DNA from: Psychromonas sp. L1A2
GTDB taxonomy: Bacteria > Pseudomonadota > Gammaproteobacteria > Enterobacterales > Psychromonadaceae
Assembly (NCBI RefSeq): GCF_009828855.1
Contig: NZ_WUAG01000001.1
Location: 1,612,001 to 1,676,000 of the forward strand
DNA length: 64,000 nt
Reading direction: 5' to 3'
Made by a program: the position numbers and the translations under genes. A model generated the notes under the pieces. The model ran no database searches and was not told where the DNA came from. It saw only the letters and a program-made list of their open reading frames with translations. Shown one piece after another: positions 22,128-31,874 of this stretch. The stretch's first letter is position 1. Each line of letters opens with the position of its first letter.

Positions 22128-23426
22128 GTGTCCCATTTGAAAGTATATACATGGAAGCAGTTATTCTGGGCAATTTTTTTAGTGTATTTTCCAGTTATTA
22201 TTTTGGGTTTATTCACCGGATTGTTACTGGAGTTGTTACTCGTTACTACGGTGCTGCATAATGCTTGGCATTATTATTTTCTAAAAAAGTTAAATGATTG
22301 GTTATGGGTCAGCAAAAGTACTGTATTACCACCCGGTAAATCAGTATGGGAACATGCCTATATTGGTATTCACAATATGCAGCAAAGACATCGTAAACGA
22401 CGTAATAATTTAGCTAGCGTGATTAGTCGTTTTCGTGAAGGTTCGGAAGCATTACCCGATGCCGTGGTTGTATTTAAAAAAGACGGTGAAATACTTTGGT
22501 GTAATCGCTTAGCTCAATTCCAATTAGGTTTTAAATGGCCTGACGATGCTGGAGAAAATATTACCAATTTAATTCGTCACCCTGATTTTGTTGATTATTT
22601 ACGTAGTGATGTTTATAACGAACCATTGGATCTTGTTTCTCCGATCAATAGCGATAAATTACTTGAATTTAGGGTGATGCCCTATGCGAAAAATCAACGA
22701 TTATTGATCGTTCGTGATGTCAGCAGTTATCGTCAAATGGACGAAAATAGGCGACATTTTGTTGCTAATGTATCTCATGAGTTACGTACGCCATTAACCG
22801 TATTGCAAGGTTATATAGAAATATTAGAAATGAGTGCACAAGACGATAAAATGCAATTAAAGACGATTCAAGTCCTAGATCAACAAACGGCAAGAATGTG
22901 TGCATTAGTTGAACAGTTGATGACATTGTCAAAAATTGAAGGGGCACCGACCTTAGATTTTCATGAAAGCATTAATATTCCTGCATTATTAACACAAATT
23001 GAAAGTGAAGCTATTACATTGGGCCGTAAAAAATCACAATCAATACAGTTTAAAATGGATCCTAAACTGTCTGTTGTGGGTGATGAAATGCAACTGCGTA
23101 GTGCGATGTCTAATTTGGTTTATAATGCAATCAATTACACCCCAGAAGGTGGGTGTATAAAAGTATTATGGAAAAAACTACCTGAAGGTGCTTATTTTTG
23201 TGTGATGGATACAGGTGATGGCATTGCGCCTGAGCATATCTTACATTTAACAGAACGTTTTTATCGTGTTGATGCTTCTCGCTCGCGTGATACAGGTGGT
23301 TCTGGTTTAGGGCTGTCGATTGTAAAACATGCATTAACTCATTATGACACTAAGTTACAGATTGAAAGCAATGTTGGAGAGGGGAGTCAATTTTCTTTTA
23401 TTATTCCAAATACTTATATTTGTTAA
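22128..23426 (+). CDS. phoR: Phosphate regulon sensor kinase PhoR
   Basis: PhoR phosphorylates PhoB in low phosphate. The 432 residues have two close N-terminal membrane segments (about 13-48), a PAS domain (about 105-200, EALPDAVVVFKKDGEILWCN), HisKA with the phospho-acceptor His217 (NVSHELRTPLTVLQGY) and a HATPase domain (NLVYNAINYTPEGG, GDGIAPEHI, TGGSGLGLSIVKH). The layout and sequence follow E. coli PhoR. The start is ambiguous: GTG at 22128 or TTG at 22137, both with only a weak AAAGAG site; the difference is three residues. PhoU and the Pst permease that signal to PhoR are encoded at 54-60 kb. Confidence 0.96.
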   Translation: MSHLKVYTWKQLFWAIFLVYFPVIILGLFTGLLLELLLVTTVLHNAWHYYFLKKLNDWLWVSKSTVLPPGKSVWEHAYIGIHNMQQRHRKRRNNLASVISRFREGSEALPDAVVVFKKDGEILWCNRLAQFQLGFKWPDDAGENITNLIRHPDFVDYLRSDVYNEPLDLVSPINSDKLLEFRVMPYAKNQRLLIVRDVSSYRQMDENRRHFVANVSHELRTPLTVLQGYIEILEMSAQDDKMQLKTIQVLDQQTARMCALVEQLMTLSKIEGAPTLDFHESINIPALLTQIESEAITLGRKKSQSIQFKMDPKLSVVGDEMQLRSAMSNLVYNAINYTPEGGCIKVLWKKLPEGAYFCVMDTGDGIAPEHILHLTERFYRVDASRSRDTGGSGLGLSIVKHALTHYDTKLQIESNVGEGSQFSFIIPNTYIC

Positions 23427-23462
23427 GTTATCTATAACAATAGAAATAACAATTCACAATTT

Positions 23463-23496
23463 AAGGTGTTAATCAGGAATATAGAATTAACACCTT
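23463..23496 (+). terminator. Stem-loop after phoR, probable transcript end
   Basis: AAGGTGTTAAT and ATTAACACCTT form an 11-bp perfect stem with a 12-nt loop, 36 nt after the phoR stop. Only a mixed, not pure, T-rich stretch follows, so efficiency is uncertain. The rest of 23427-23715 is AT-rich with no gene. Confidence 0.55.
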
Positions 23497-23715
23497 CCAT
23501 TCTTACTTTTATCCACATTGTTTAATCTTATTAAAGCTTGTTTATTACGATATTCACTTTTAATTTTTAAACGATTGAATACTGCTCTGCAGTTTAACTA
23601 TATAATTTTAAATATATAAGTTTAACTATCTAATTTTAACTATAATAGTTTATACATAAAACGATGCGGTTTACCTACCTTGATTATTAGTTAGATACCG
23701 CTATCCTAGCTATCC

Positions 23716-23880
23716 TAATACCAAAAGAATTAATAAGGTGATCATTCTTGCTGGTTAAAATCACCCCTAACTGCGTTGTGAGTTTTGAAGTGAGAACAAC
23801 TATCTCCTACAACTCACGCCTTATTAGTGTTAATTTTTCCTGCGCAATCTCTGATCACTTATTTAATTCCATTGGTATAA
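23716..23880. repeat. MITE-like element, subfamily 1, copy A
   Basis: A 165-bp non-coding element with imperfect terminal inverted repeats: left TAATACCAAAAGAATTAATAA then GGTGATCA, right TGATCACTTATTTAATTCCA then TTGGTATAA. Its reverse complement matches 37846-38010 over the whole length with, by my reading, two differences. It ends about 60 bases before the start of the beta-helix gene, and the reading frame of that gene runs open back into it, which is misleading about the start. Confidence 0.9.
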
Positions 23881-23939
23881 TTATATATACTTTCTATCTA
23901 TTATTAATTAGCTGTTTTGCTAAAGGCAAAGGGTCTCTA

Positions 23940-25685
23940 ATGCTTCGGTTTTTTCATTGTTCTATTTTATTTACTGCTTGTTTAGTGAGTACTGCCTTGC
24001 AAGCGAAACCAGTTGTAGACTTGTCCATAGAACAACTAATAAATACATTTAAGTTACCTGCTTTTACACAAACTATTTTTGTTGATTCAACATTAAATAC
24101 AAATTGTCTGCAGTATGATCCTGACACTCGTTTATGTGGCAAAGGAGAACAGTTGTCTGTCTCTCAACTATCTGATGCCACTAAAATAGCTAAGCCTGGA
24201 ACTCTTTTCTTAATACGCCAAGGTGATTATCAACAAGCATTACATGTGAGCAGGTCTGGCGACAAAAAAGCCTATATTGGATTTAGTGCTTATCAGAATG
24301 AAAAAGTGAGAATTATAGGCGTGGACTCCATTGATCAAAGGCAAGCATACGGAGCAATTTGGTTAGATGAAGCCTCTTATATATTAATCAATGGTATTAC
24401 CGTTACCGATAGTGTTGGTTTTGGGCGATTTTTAAATGCACACCATAATATATTTTCTAACAATAATTTTACTGGTTCTACACTTTATAATGATGGTAAA
24501 AATGCCAGTAAACGTGGTGGATTGTATATCGCTTTTAGCCATCATAATCAGATAGTCAATAACCGTTTTCAAAAAGGAACTGACTTACTATCATTAGTGC
24601 ATTCAAATTATAACCGAGTTGAAGGCAATATAATGAACCTAGCAGGTCATGATCTTTGGAATATCAAATGTGGTAGCTTTAATGTCGTTAGAAATAACGT
24701 ATTTAGTAACAAAAAGCAAAAGCTAGGTGCGGTATTTGATTGTGAAGAAGGAACGATGGATTGGCATGGGAATGGACGTTTCAAGCAATCAACGCCAGTA
24801 TTAGATGCCAGTCAATATAATCTCATCGAGCACAATGTTTTTAAAGATGCTGTCCGCTACTATTCAACGAGTGGTGGCAATGGTATTCAATATGCTGGAC
24901 AATATGGCATTATTCGTTTTAATACTTTTTATCATACCAATGTAGGGTTTAGTCTTGCCAGTTATCGCACAGAAGCTGCTTACACTTACAGTAACCGTAT
25001 TTATAATAATACGTTTCATGATAATTGGTGTGTTGGTATCGCGGTTGGTCGTTGGATAGAAAAATTTGAAGATAATCAGTTTGTAAACAATATTTTATGG
25101 AACAACCAAGGTGTGGGAGCAAGTCAGTGCAATACCCAAAATGCGACCCAGATTTTATTTAGTAGAAAAGAGGGAGATCAGTGGTTTGTGCGTAACAGTA
25201 TTGCCAGTGATAAAAGCGATCAAGTTATTGGGTTATGGGGCGTTGCAAATAAAATGAGTGTTTATGATTTTGAAGGTAGTTTCATCTCTGTGCAATTTAA
25301 AGATACTTTAGCTAAAGATCCTTTATTCGCAAATTCAGCTAAGCACGATTACCGTCTATCTACGAATAGTCCGATGATTGATTCTGGGGTTATGTTAAGC
25401 AACATTATCAGTGACAGCGGGAAAGGATTGCAAGTTGAAGTGCAAGACAGTCAATTTTTCTACGACGGTGCAGGTATTGAAGGTGAGCCTGGAGATCAAA
25501 TCATGATTCTATCTGCAGAGAATAAAAGCTTACAAAGCGCGACCATTGTTCATATTGATCGAAAATTGAATCTTTTAACCTTAGATAAAATGGTCTCTTG
25601 GCAAAAGGGCGATATGATCTCTTTGCCTTATCAAGGTACTCAACCTGATCTTGGTGCATTTGAATTTGTTAAAAAGCTTCAATAG
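23940..25685 (+). CDS. Secreted right-handed beta-helix protein, function unknown
   Basis: A 581-residue exported protein. I start it at the ATG at 23940 because AAAGGG lies just upstream and the product then begins with a signal peptide (MLRFFHCSILFTACLVSTALQA, cut before KPVVD); the longer frame from 23748 would read through a repeat element. The body has many turns with N-rich motifs typical of parallel beta-helix folds: NHNQIVNNRF-, NYNRVEGNIM-, FNVVRNNVFSN, YNLIEHNVFKD, SNRIYNNTFHDNW and QFVNNILWNN. It looks like a polysaccharide-degrading or binding protein (PL6-like lyases and related beta-helix proteins have this form), but I see no diagnostic catalytic set. It stands apart from sugar gene clusters. 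Confidence 0.8.
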   Translation: MLRFFHCSILFTACLVSTALQAKPVVDLSIEQLINTFKLPAFTQTIFVDSTLNTNCLQYDPDTRLCGKGEQLSVSQLSDATKIAKPGTLFLIRQGDYQQALHVSRSGDKKAYIGFSAYQNEKVRIIGVDSIDQRQAYGAIWLDEASYILINGITVTDSVGFGRFLNAHHNIFSNNNFTGSTLYNDGKNASKRGGLYIAFSHHNQIVNNRFQKGTDLLSLVHSNYNRVEGNIMNLAGHDLWNIKCGSFNVVRNNVFSNKKQKLGAVFDCEEGTMDWHGNGRFKQSTPVLDASQYNLIEHNVFKDAVRYYSTSGGNGIQYAGQYGIIRFNTFYHTNVGFSLASYRTEAAYTYSNRIYNNTFHDNWCVGIAVGRWIEKFEDNQFVNNILWNNQGVGASQCNTQNATQILFSRKEGDQWFVRNSIASDKSDQVIGLWGVANKMSVYDFEGSFISVQFKDTLAKDPLFANSAKHDYRLSTNSPMIDSGVMLSNIISDSGKGLQVEVQDSQFFYDGAGIEGEPGDQIMILSAENKSLQSATIVHIDRKLNLLTLDKMVSWQKGDMISLPYQGTQPDLGAFEFVKKLQ

Positions 25686-25788
25686 CGTTAATAACTTCTT
25701 TATCATGACTTATTACCTCGCTTTGATAGCTTAGCTTTAATCACTAAGTCTATTAGGCTATAAAGATCTCTATTTAAAAGTGAAGCAT

Positions 25789-26544
25789 ATGAATAATCGT
25801 AAACTTGCAAACAAACTTGATCAATTTTTAGAAATTCATCAATTTAAAGACTATTGTCCTAACGGGTTACAAATTGAAGGGCGTGAACAAGTTAAAAAAA
25901 TCATTACTGGCGTGACTGCTAATCAAGCGCTCATCGATGCTGCAATAGAACACAATGCCGATGCTATTCTTGTACACCATGGTTTTTTCTGGAAAGGTGA
26001 AGCGCAGCAGATTGTAGGAATGAAGTACAAGCGTATTAAATCACTAATTGAGAATGGCATTAATTTATATGCGTATCACTTACCGCTCGATGTCCATCCT
26101 GAATTAGGTAATAACAAACAATTAGCCGATTTATTAGGAATCACTGATCGCCGCCCGTTAGAACCATGGGATAAACGTAGCGTAGGGCGTGTCGGTAAGT
26201 TTGAACAAGCAGTGACACCAGGTGAGCTAATTAACACTATTACCAAACAACTTAATCGAGAGCCATTATGGATTGATGGTGGAAAGCCTGAAATTAAAAC
26301 CATTGCTTGGTGTACTGGCGGTGGACAAGATTATATTACCATTGCAGCCGAGCAAGGTATTGATGCGTTTATTAGTGGTGAAATTTCTGAACGAACAACT
26401 CATATTGCTAAAGAGATGGGGATTCATTATTTTTCAGCGGGGCATCATGCAACGGAACGCTATGGCGCAAAAGCATTAGGTGAATGGTTGGAAGCTGAAA
26501 TGGGCTTTGACGTGACCTTTATCGATATCGATAATCCGGTTTAA
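25789..26544 (+). CDS. ybgI: Nif3/YbgI family dinuclear-metal protein
   Basis: The family has a conserved dimetal site; E. coli YbgI is annotated as a GTP cyclohydrolase-like protein, but its true substrate is not settled. From the ATG at 25789 the protein has 251 residues. Metal-binding patterns are intact: ILVHHGFFWKGE (two histidines), AYHLPLDVHPELGNN, and the C-terminal SAGHHATERYG. The family block PNGLQIEG near the N-terminus is also present. A GTG three codons earlier (25780) is an alternative start. It stands alone; neighbours are the beta-helix gene and oppA. Confidence 0.92.
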   Translation: MNNRKLANKLDQFLEIHQFKDYCPNGLQIEGREQVKKIITGVTANQALIDAAIEHNADAILVHHGFFWKGEAQQIVGMKYKRIKSLIENGINLYAYHLPLDVHPELGNNKQLADLLGITDRRPLEPWDKRSVGRVGKFEQAVTPGELINTITKQLNREPLWIDGGKPEIKTIAWCTGGGQDYITIAAEQGIDAFISGEISERTTHIAKEMGIHYFSAGHHATERYGAKALGEWLEAEMGFDVTFIDIDNPV

Positions 26545-27317
26545 ATCAGATTATCGACAGGGTTATAAACTAGGCCACATAAACCAGACTGTTTAATCCA
26601 AGCTATAAACCACGTGATAAAAAACGATATGATTTATTAATGTATTGTTGAATATGCACTGTCTAATAGACTCTTTGTTGAGTCATGGGCAGTGTAATTA
26701 TCCATTCACCCACCTTCTCTATAAAACCACTTTAGAGTGATTATTTTAAAGCCTTTACTCCATGTTTTTTAACTGAATTAATTATTAATTAAAACTAAAA
26801 AATATATTGAGTACATTATCCTCTTAAATATTCTTTAAATCCCTTCATAAAAGTACCTGGAAAGAGTCAAAAATCTCACTTTTATAGTAAGTATTATTAA
26901 CGGAAAGTGATGTTATTTAACAATCAAAACTATTTTTTAGAATATGACTTCAATCATAAGTGTCATATTTATTCTAATTTTCTCTTTTATATTAATAGTC
27001 TATGGATTAGTGTTAACCAGTCGGTCAACTTGTGAGTCGAGAGTATGAAATATACTCAACTCACTTCAATCATATCGCACCATATACGTTTATTGTTGCA
27101 CTAAATTGGTGATAAATATTTATTTATTATACGAGTTAAATTTAACTTCTTGATATTTATGTATTTTATTTATTGGCTTTCAACTTGCTATAACCAGTGT
27201 GCATTCGCGTTAAGTGGATTTCTGCTTAACCATTAAGTAATCATTATTTTTATTATTTTGCATCCTTAGCGAATCTTAAAAATTAGATGATTTTATCACC
27301 ATGTAAGGGAATTAATT
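26545..27317. other. 773-bp gene-free region between ybgI and oppA
   Basis: AT-rich with no convincing ORF. Two structured sites are visible: a stem-loop at 26657-26694 (GACTC/GAGTC inside CACTG/CAGTG) and a stronger hairpin at 27032-27064. It presumably holds the oppA promoter and a long leader, but I cannot place a promoter with confidence. Confidence 0.6.
27032..27064. promoter_or_regulatory. Strong hairpin in the oppA upstream region
   Basis: GTGAGT-cga-GAGTAT-gaaat-ATACTC-a-ACTCAC: two stacked 6-bp perfect stems with small bulges and a 5-nt loop. No T run follows, so a terminator is unlikely. It lies about 255 bases before the oppA start and might be part of the mRNA leader or an operator. 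Confidence 0.45.
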
Positions 27318-28949
27318 GTGAATAAAAATAAAATAACAAAAGCATTAATACTAGGACTTGGTCTTTCTTTTGCTACTACCTCTTTTACAGCATTTGCTGC
27401 TAATGTACCTGAAGGTACCAAACTCGCTGCGAAACAAGAGTTCGTAAAAGGGAACGGTTCTGAAGTGGCTTCTATCGATCCACACAAAACACAAGGTGTG
27501 CCTGAATCTAATGTTATTCGTGATTTATTGGAAGGTCTGGTGAACCAAGATTCTGATGGTAATACTATTCCTGGTGTTGCTGAACGTTGGGAAACAACAG
27601 ATAACAAAACATTTATTTTCCATTTACGTAAAGATGCTAAATGGTCAAATGGAGATCCTGTTACCGCGGAAGATTTTGTTTACAGTTTCCAACGAGCAGT
27701 TGACCCTGCGACTGCATCACCGTATTCATGGTACCTAGATATGACAACCATGGTGAATGCCTCTGATATTATTGCCGGAAAAAAAGATAAAAGTACGTTA
27801 GGTGTTAAAGCTATTGATGAGAACACTTTAGAGATTAAATTAGCGAGTTCAGTCCCTTATTTTGTAATGATGATGGGCCACACTACAATGAAACCTGTTC
27901 ATAAAGCAACGGTAGAAGAGTTTGGTGACCAATGGACTAAACCCGAAAATTTTGTGGGTAATGGTGCATTTGTCATGAGTAAATGGGTAATCAATGAACG
28001 TATTGAAATGACACCGAATAAATATTATTGGGATAACGAAAAAACAGTATTAACCAAAGTCACTTATTTACCACTGGAAAACTATGTTGCTGAAATGAAT
28101 CGTTTTCTTGCTGGTGAAATCGATATGACATATGAATTACCCAATGAGCATTTCAAACGTTTACAAAAAGAACATGCAGATTCGTTAGCAATCAAAGGTG
28201 ACCTTTGTACTTACTATTACAGTTTAAATACGCTTAAACCGCCATTTGATGATGTACGAGTGCGTAAAGCGGTTTCTTATGCAATTGATCGTAATGTGAT
28301 CACTAAATTTTTATTAGGAAAAGGCGAAAAACCTGCTTATGGTTTAACACCTGAAATTGTCGCTAATTTTAATCCTGAACTACCAGAATATGCAAAACTG
28401 ACTCAAAAAGAGCGTGATACGAAGGCAAAGGCGTTACTAGAAGAGGCTGGTTACAATAAATCTAATCCACTTAAGTTTTCATTACTGTACAACACAAGTG
28501 AAAATCATAAAAAATTAGCAGTCGCGATTGGTTCAATGTGGAAAAAAACATTAGGCATTGAAGTTACTTTAGAAAACCAAGAGTGGAAAACCTACCTAGA
28601 AACTAAAAATCAAGGAAACTTTCAAGTTGCTCGTGCGTCATGGTGTGGTGATTACAACGAGGCTTCTACCTTTACTTCATTAATGGAAGGCCAGAACACA
28701 ACAGGCGGAGTTCATTATAAAAGTGATGCTTATGATAAATTAACTAAACAAGCGATTGAAAGCACCTCTGAAACTGAACGCCAACAACTCTATTATGGTC
28801 AGGAAAAACTTTTAGCTGAAGATATGCCAATCATTCCTGTTTATCAGTATGTTAAAGCGCGTCTTCTTAACCCTCATGTGGGAGGTTATGCAAAAAACAA
28901 TGCTGAAGATAAAATCTACTCAAAAGATTTATATATCATCGCAGAATAA
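27318..28949 (+). CDS. oppA: Oligopeptide ABC transporter, periplasmic binding protein OppA
   Basis: OppA captures oligopeptides in the periplasm and delivers them to OppBCDF. The 543-residue protein starts at GTG with AAGGGA upstream and has a signal peptide (about 1-28, ending TAFA-ANVPEG) with no lipobox, like E. coli OppA. Family features include GNGSEVASIDPHKTQGVPES, VAERWETTDNKTFIFHLRKD, DFVYSFQRAVDPATASPYSW, LCTYYYSLNTLKPPFDDVRV and RASWCGDYNEASTF, all close to E. coli OppA. It heads the operon; a hairpin terminator before oppB would make OppA more abundant than the membrane parts. Confidence 0.96.
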   Translation: MNKNKITKALILGLGLSFATTSFTAFAANVPEGTKLAAKQEFVKGNGSEVASIDPHKTQGVPESNVIRDLLEGLVNQDSDGNTIPGVAERWETTDNKTFIFHLRKDAKWSNGDPVTAEDFVYSFQRAVDPATASPYSWYLDMTTMVNASDIIAGKKDKSTLGVKAIDENTLEIKLASSVPYFVMMMGHTTMKPVHKATVEEFGDQWTKPENFVGNGAFVMSKWVINERIEMTPNKYYWDNEKTVLTKVTYLPLENYVAEMNRFLAGEIDMTYELPNEHFKRLQKEHADSLAIKGDLCTYYYSLNTLKPPFDDVRVRKAVSYAIDRNVITKFLLGKGEKPAYGLTPEIVANFNPELPEYAKLTQKERDTKAKALLEEAGYNKSNPLKFSLLYNTSENHKKLAVAIGSMWKKTLGIEVTLENQEWKTYLETKNQGNFQVARASWCGDYNEASTFTSLMEGQNTTGGVHYKSDAYDKLTKQAIESTSETERQQLYYGQEKLLAEDMPIIPVYQYVKARLLNPHVGGYAKNNAEDKIYSKDLYIIAE

Positions 28950-28972
28950 AATAAAATTTTACTACTATCCAA

Positions 28973-28995
28973 TAGAGGGCTATTGCCCTCTTTTT
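28973..28995 (+). terminator. Intra-operon terminator between oppA and oppB
   Basis: GAGGGC-TATT-GCCCTC followed by TTTTT. It lies 24 nt after the oppA stop and 60 nt before oppB. It probably lets only part of the transcripts proceed into oppBCDF. Confidence 0.85.
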
Positions 28996-29056
28996 CATTC
29001 CTAAATCCCCCAAGTATTTAAACTGACGGGATATATTTCATTAAACTGAGAAGTAT

Positions 29057-29977
29057 ATGTTGAAATTTATCTTAAAAAGAATAATAGAGGCAATACCTAC
29101 CCTATTGGTCTTGATAACTGTTTCTTTTTTCTTAATGCGTTTTGCCCCTGGTAGCCCATTTTCAAGTGAACGGGAATTACCCCCGCAGGTAATGCAAAAT
29201 ATTAATGCTAAGTACGGCTTAGATAAACCCGTCTTAGAACAATACACGACCTATTTAACCAATGTGTTACAGGGAGATTTAGGTCCTTCATTCAAGTATA
29301 TGGACTTTACTGTAAATGAACTTGTCATTGCTGCTTTACCTGTTTCTGCAAAAATAGGGGCTTTTGCATTTATCTTTGCTTTGGTGTGTGGTGTTGCTAT
29401 TGGCACTCTGGCAGCACTGCGCCAGAATACTTGGTTAGATTACAGCTTAATGTCTACATCAATGCTTGGGATCGTCATGCCTTCCTTTGTCTTAGCTCCT
29501 GTACTGATTTACATCTTCTCGATCGGTTTAGGGTGGTTCCCAGCTGGTGGTTGGTTTGATGGAACGGCTAAATACATGGTGCTACCTGTAGTAGGTATGG
29601 CCATGATGTATGTGGCCACTTTTGCCCGTATTACGCGTGGTAGTATGATTGAAACACTGAATAGTAATTTTATTCGCACAGCCCGCGCTAAAGGATTGAG
29701 CTTTTCTTATATCGTTTTACACCATGCACTAAAACCAGCAATGCTACCCGTCGTTTCCTATATGGGGCCTGCTTTTGTCGGTATTATCACTGGTTCAGTC
29801 GTTATTGAAACCATTTTTGGTTTGCCTGGTATTGGTAAATTATTCGTTAATGCTGCTTTCAATCGAGATTATTCATTAGTGATGGGGATAACGATTTTAA
29901 TTGGATTATTGTTTATCGTGTTCAATGCCATTGTTGATATTTTATTGGCTTATGTCGATCCAAAAATTCGCTTTTAA
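29057..29977 (+). CDS. oppB: Oligopeptide ABC transporter permease OppB
   Basis: Inner-membrane permease of the Opp system, 306 residues and six predicted membrane segments. The N-terminal block FILKRIIEAIPTLLVLITVS and FFLMRFAPGSPFSSER are typical of OppB/DppB, and the coupling loop (EAA-type) is RTARAKGLSFSYIVLHHALK. The C-terminus (DPKIRF) is the usual ending. oppC follows after 11 bases. Confidence 0.96.
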   Translation: MLKFILKRIIEAIPTLLVLITVSFFLMRFAPGSPFSSERELPPQVMQNINAKYGLDKPVLEQYTTYLTNVLQGDLGPSFKYMDFTVNELVIAALPVSAKIGAFAFIFALVCGVAIGTLAALRQNTWLDYSLMSTSMLGIVMPSFVLAPVLIYIFSIGLGWFPAGGWFDGTAKYMVLPVVGMAMMYVATFARITRGSMIETLNSNFIRTARAKGLSFSYIVLHHALKPAMLPVVSYMGPAFVGIITGSVVIETIFGLPGIGKLFVNAAFNRDYSLVMGITILIGLLFIVFNAIVDILLAYVDPKIRF

Positions 29978-29988
29978 AGGACAAGTTT

Positions 29989-30891
29989 ATGTTAGCTAAA
30001 AAACAAAACAGTGAAGCGATTGAAAACTTTGCTGATAGTTTAGAAATTGAAGGGCGAAGTTTGTGGAAAGATGCACGCATTCGTTTTATGCGTAATAAAG
30101 CGGCAATGGTGAGTTTGATTTTGCTTCTTGTCATTACGCTATCAGTTATTTTCGTGCCGATGTTTGCAGAGTTTGCCTATGATGATACTGATTGGTACGC
30201 GTTACATCAGCCGCCTACAATGGAACATTTATTCGGAACGGATAGCCTTGGACGTGATTTGTTTGTACGTACTTTTATTGGGGGACGTATTTCCATGATG
30301 GTAGGGGTGTTAGGTGCGCTTGTTGCTGTGGTGATAGGCACCGTTTATGGTGCTACATCTGGTTTTATTGGCGGTAAAGTTGACCGTATGATGATGCGTA
30401 TTCTGGAAATCCTTTATTCAATTCCCTTTATGTTTTTAGTGATTGTGTTGGTTACCTTTTTTGGTCGTAATATTGTATTGATATTTGTTGCTATAGGCGC
30501 TATTGCTTGGCTTGATATGGCACGTATTGTTCGCGGTCAAACCTTGAGCTTACGTAACAAAGAGTTTATTGAGGCTGCACATGTTTGTGGTGTAAGCAAC
30601 TGGAACATTATTCGCCGTCATATCATTCCTAATGTGTTAGGTATTGTTGCCGTTTATTCAACGTTATTAGTGCCAAGTATGATTTTAACTGAATCATTTT
30701 TAAGCTTTTTAGGCCTAGGCGTACAGGAGCCAATGACTAGTTGGGGGGCATTGTTACAAGAAGGTGCGCAAAGCATGGAGGTCGCAATTTGGCAATTAAG
30801 TTTCCCAGCTGCGTTTATGGTGGTGACGCTATTTTGTTTTAACTATATCGGTGACGGTCTACGTGACGCATTAGATCCAAAAGATAGATAA
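29989..30891 (+). CDS. oppC: Oligopeptide ABC transporter permease OppC
   Basis: Second permease of the Opp system, 300 residues. It begins with a cytoplasmic N-terminal stretch ending in GRSLWKDARIRFMRNKAAM before the first membrane segment, a pattern of OppC; the HPPT-type motif reads HQPPTMEHLFGTDSLGRD (family FGTDxxGRD). The coupling loop is IEAAHVCGVSNWNIIRRHII. AAGGA lies just upstream of the ATG. It is part of the oppBCDF run. Confidence 0.96.
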   Translation: MLAKKQNSEAIENFADSLEIEGRSLWKDARIRFMRNKAAMVSLILLLVITLSVIFVPMFAEFAYDDTDWYALHQPPTMEHLFGTDSLGRDLFVRTFIGGRISMMVGVLGALVAVVIGTVYGATSGFIGGKVDRMMMRILEILYSIPFMFLVIVLVTFFGRNIVLIFVAIGAIAWLDMARIVRGQTLSLRNKEFIEAAHVCGVSNWNIIRRHIIPNVLGIVAVYSTLLVPSMILTESFLSFLGLGVQEPMTSWGALLQEGAQSMEVAIWQLSFPAAFMVVTLFCFNYIGDGLRDALDPKDR

Positions 30892-30908
30892 TGCATTAAG
30901 GAAACAAC

Positions 30909-31874
30909 ATGAGTTTATTAGATGTAAAAGATCTGCACGTAGAGTTTACCACTCAAGATGGTAACGTAACGGCAGTAAACGACCTTAACTTTTCATTACA
31001 ACGAGGTGAAACCTTGGGCATAGTAGGGGAGTCGGGTTCAGGTAAGTCTCAAACCGTATTCGCTTTAATGGGATTATTAGCCAAAAATGGTCTAATTTCA
31101 GGTAGTGCAAATTTTGAGGGCAAAGAGATTCTTAATTTGCCTGAAAAAGAATTGAATAAAGTACGAGCTGACCAAATAGCAATGATATTTCAAGACCCAA
31201 TGACATCTCTCAATCCTTACATGAAAGTGAGTAAGCAGATGATGGAAGTCCTTATTTTACATAAAGGAATGAGTAAAAAAGAAGCGTTTGAAGAATCTCT
31301 AAAAATGCTGGAAGCTGTAAAAATACCTGAAGCGCGATCACGTATGAATATGTACCCTCATGAGTTTTCTGGTGGTATGCGTCAGCGAGTGATGATTGCG
31401 ATGGCACTGTTATGTCGTCCAAAATTGCTGATAGCAGATGAACCTACAACTGCTCTTGATGTAACCATTCAAGCACAAATAATGGCATTACTTAATGACT
31501 TAAAAAAAGAGTTTAATACAGCCATTATTATGATCACACATGACTTAGGGGTTGTTGCTGGTAGTTGCGATAAAGTATTAGTGATGTACGCTGGACGTAC
31601 CATGGAATACGGAACTGTGGATGAAATATTCTACAAACCAAGCCATCCTTATACGGAAGGATTATTAAAATCGATTCCAAGACTTGATGGGAATGACGAT
31701 GTGTTAGCAACAATTCCAGGGAATCCTCCCAATTTACTTAACTTACCTGTTGGCTGTCCTTATCAAGAACGCTGTGATCGAGTGATGGACCGATGTAAAA
31801 AAGAAGCACCGATGTTAACTGCTTTTGCGGATAACCGTTCTCGAGCTTGTTTTTCTGAGTGGGAGTCTTGGTAA
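30909..31874 (+). CDS. oppD: Oligopeptide ABC transporter ATPase OppD
   Basis: One of two ATPases that power Opp. The 321-residue protein has Walker A GESGSGKS (40-47), the Q-loop IFQDPMTSLNP, signature SGGMRQRVMIA, Walker B LLIADEPTTALD and the switch histidine (MITHDLGVV). The C-terminal extension ends with the cysteine-rich oligopeptide-transporter tail (CPYQERCDRVMDRC) that binds an Fe-S cluster in relatives. Its TAA overlaps the oppF ATG. Confidence 0.97.
   Translation: MSLLDVKDLHVEFTTQDGNVTAVNDLNFSLQRGETLGIVGESGSGKSQTVFALMGLLAKNGLISGSANFEGKEILNLPEKELNKVRADQIAMIFQDPMTSLNPYMKVSKQMMEVLILHKGMSKKEAFEESLKMLEAVKIPEARSRMNMYPHEFSGGMRQRVMIAMALLCRPKLLIADEPTTALDVTIQAQIMALLNDLKKEFNTAIIMITHDLGVVAGSCDKVLVMYAGRTMEYGTVDEIFYKPSHPYTEGLLKSIPRLDGNDDVLATIPGNPPNLLNLPVGCPYQERCDRVMDRCKKEAPMLTAFADNRSRACFSEWESW

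Noticed and set aside
23748..23939. N-terminal 64-codon extension of the beta-helix protein starting at TTG 23748
   Set aside because: Most of it is the open reading through repeat copy A; the ATG at 23940 has a good ribosome site and begins a proper signal peptide.
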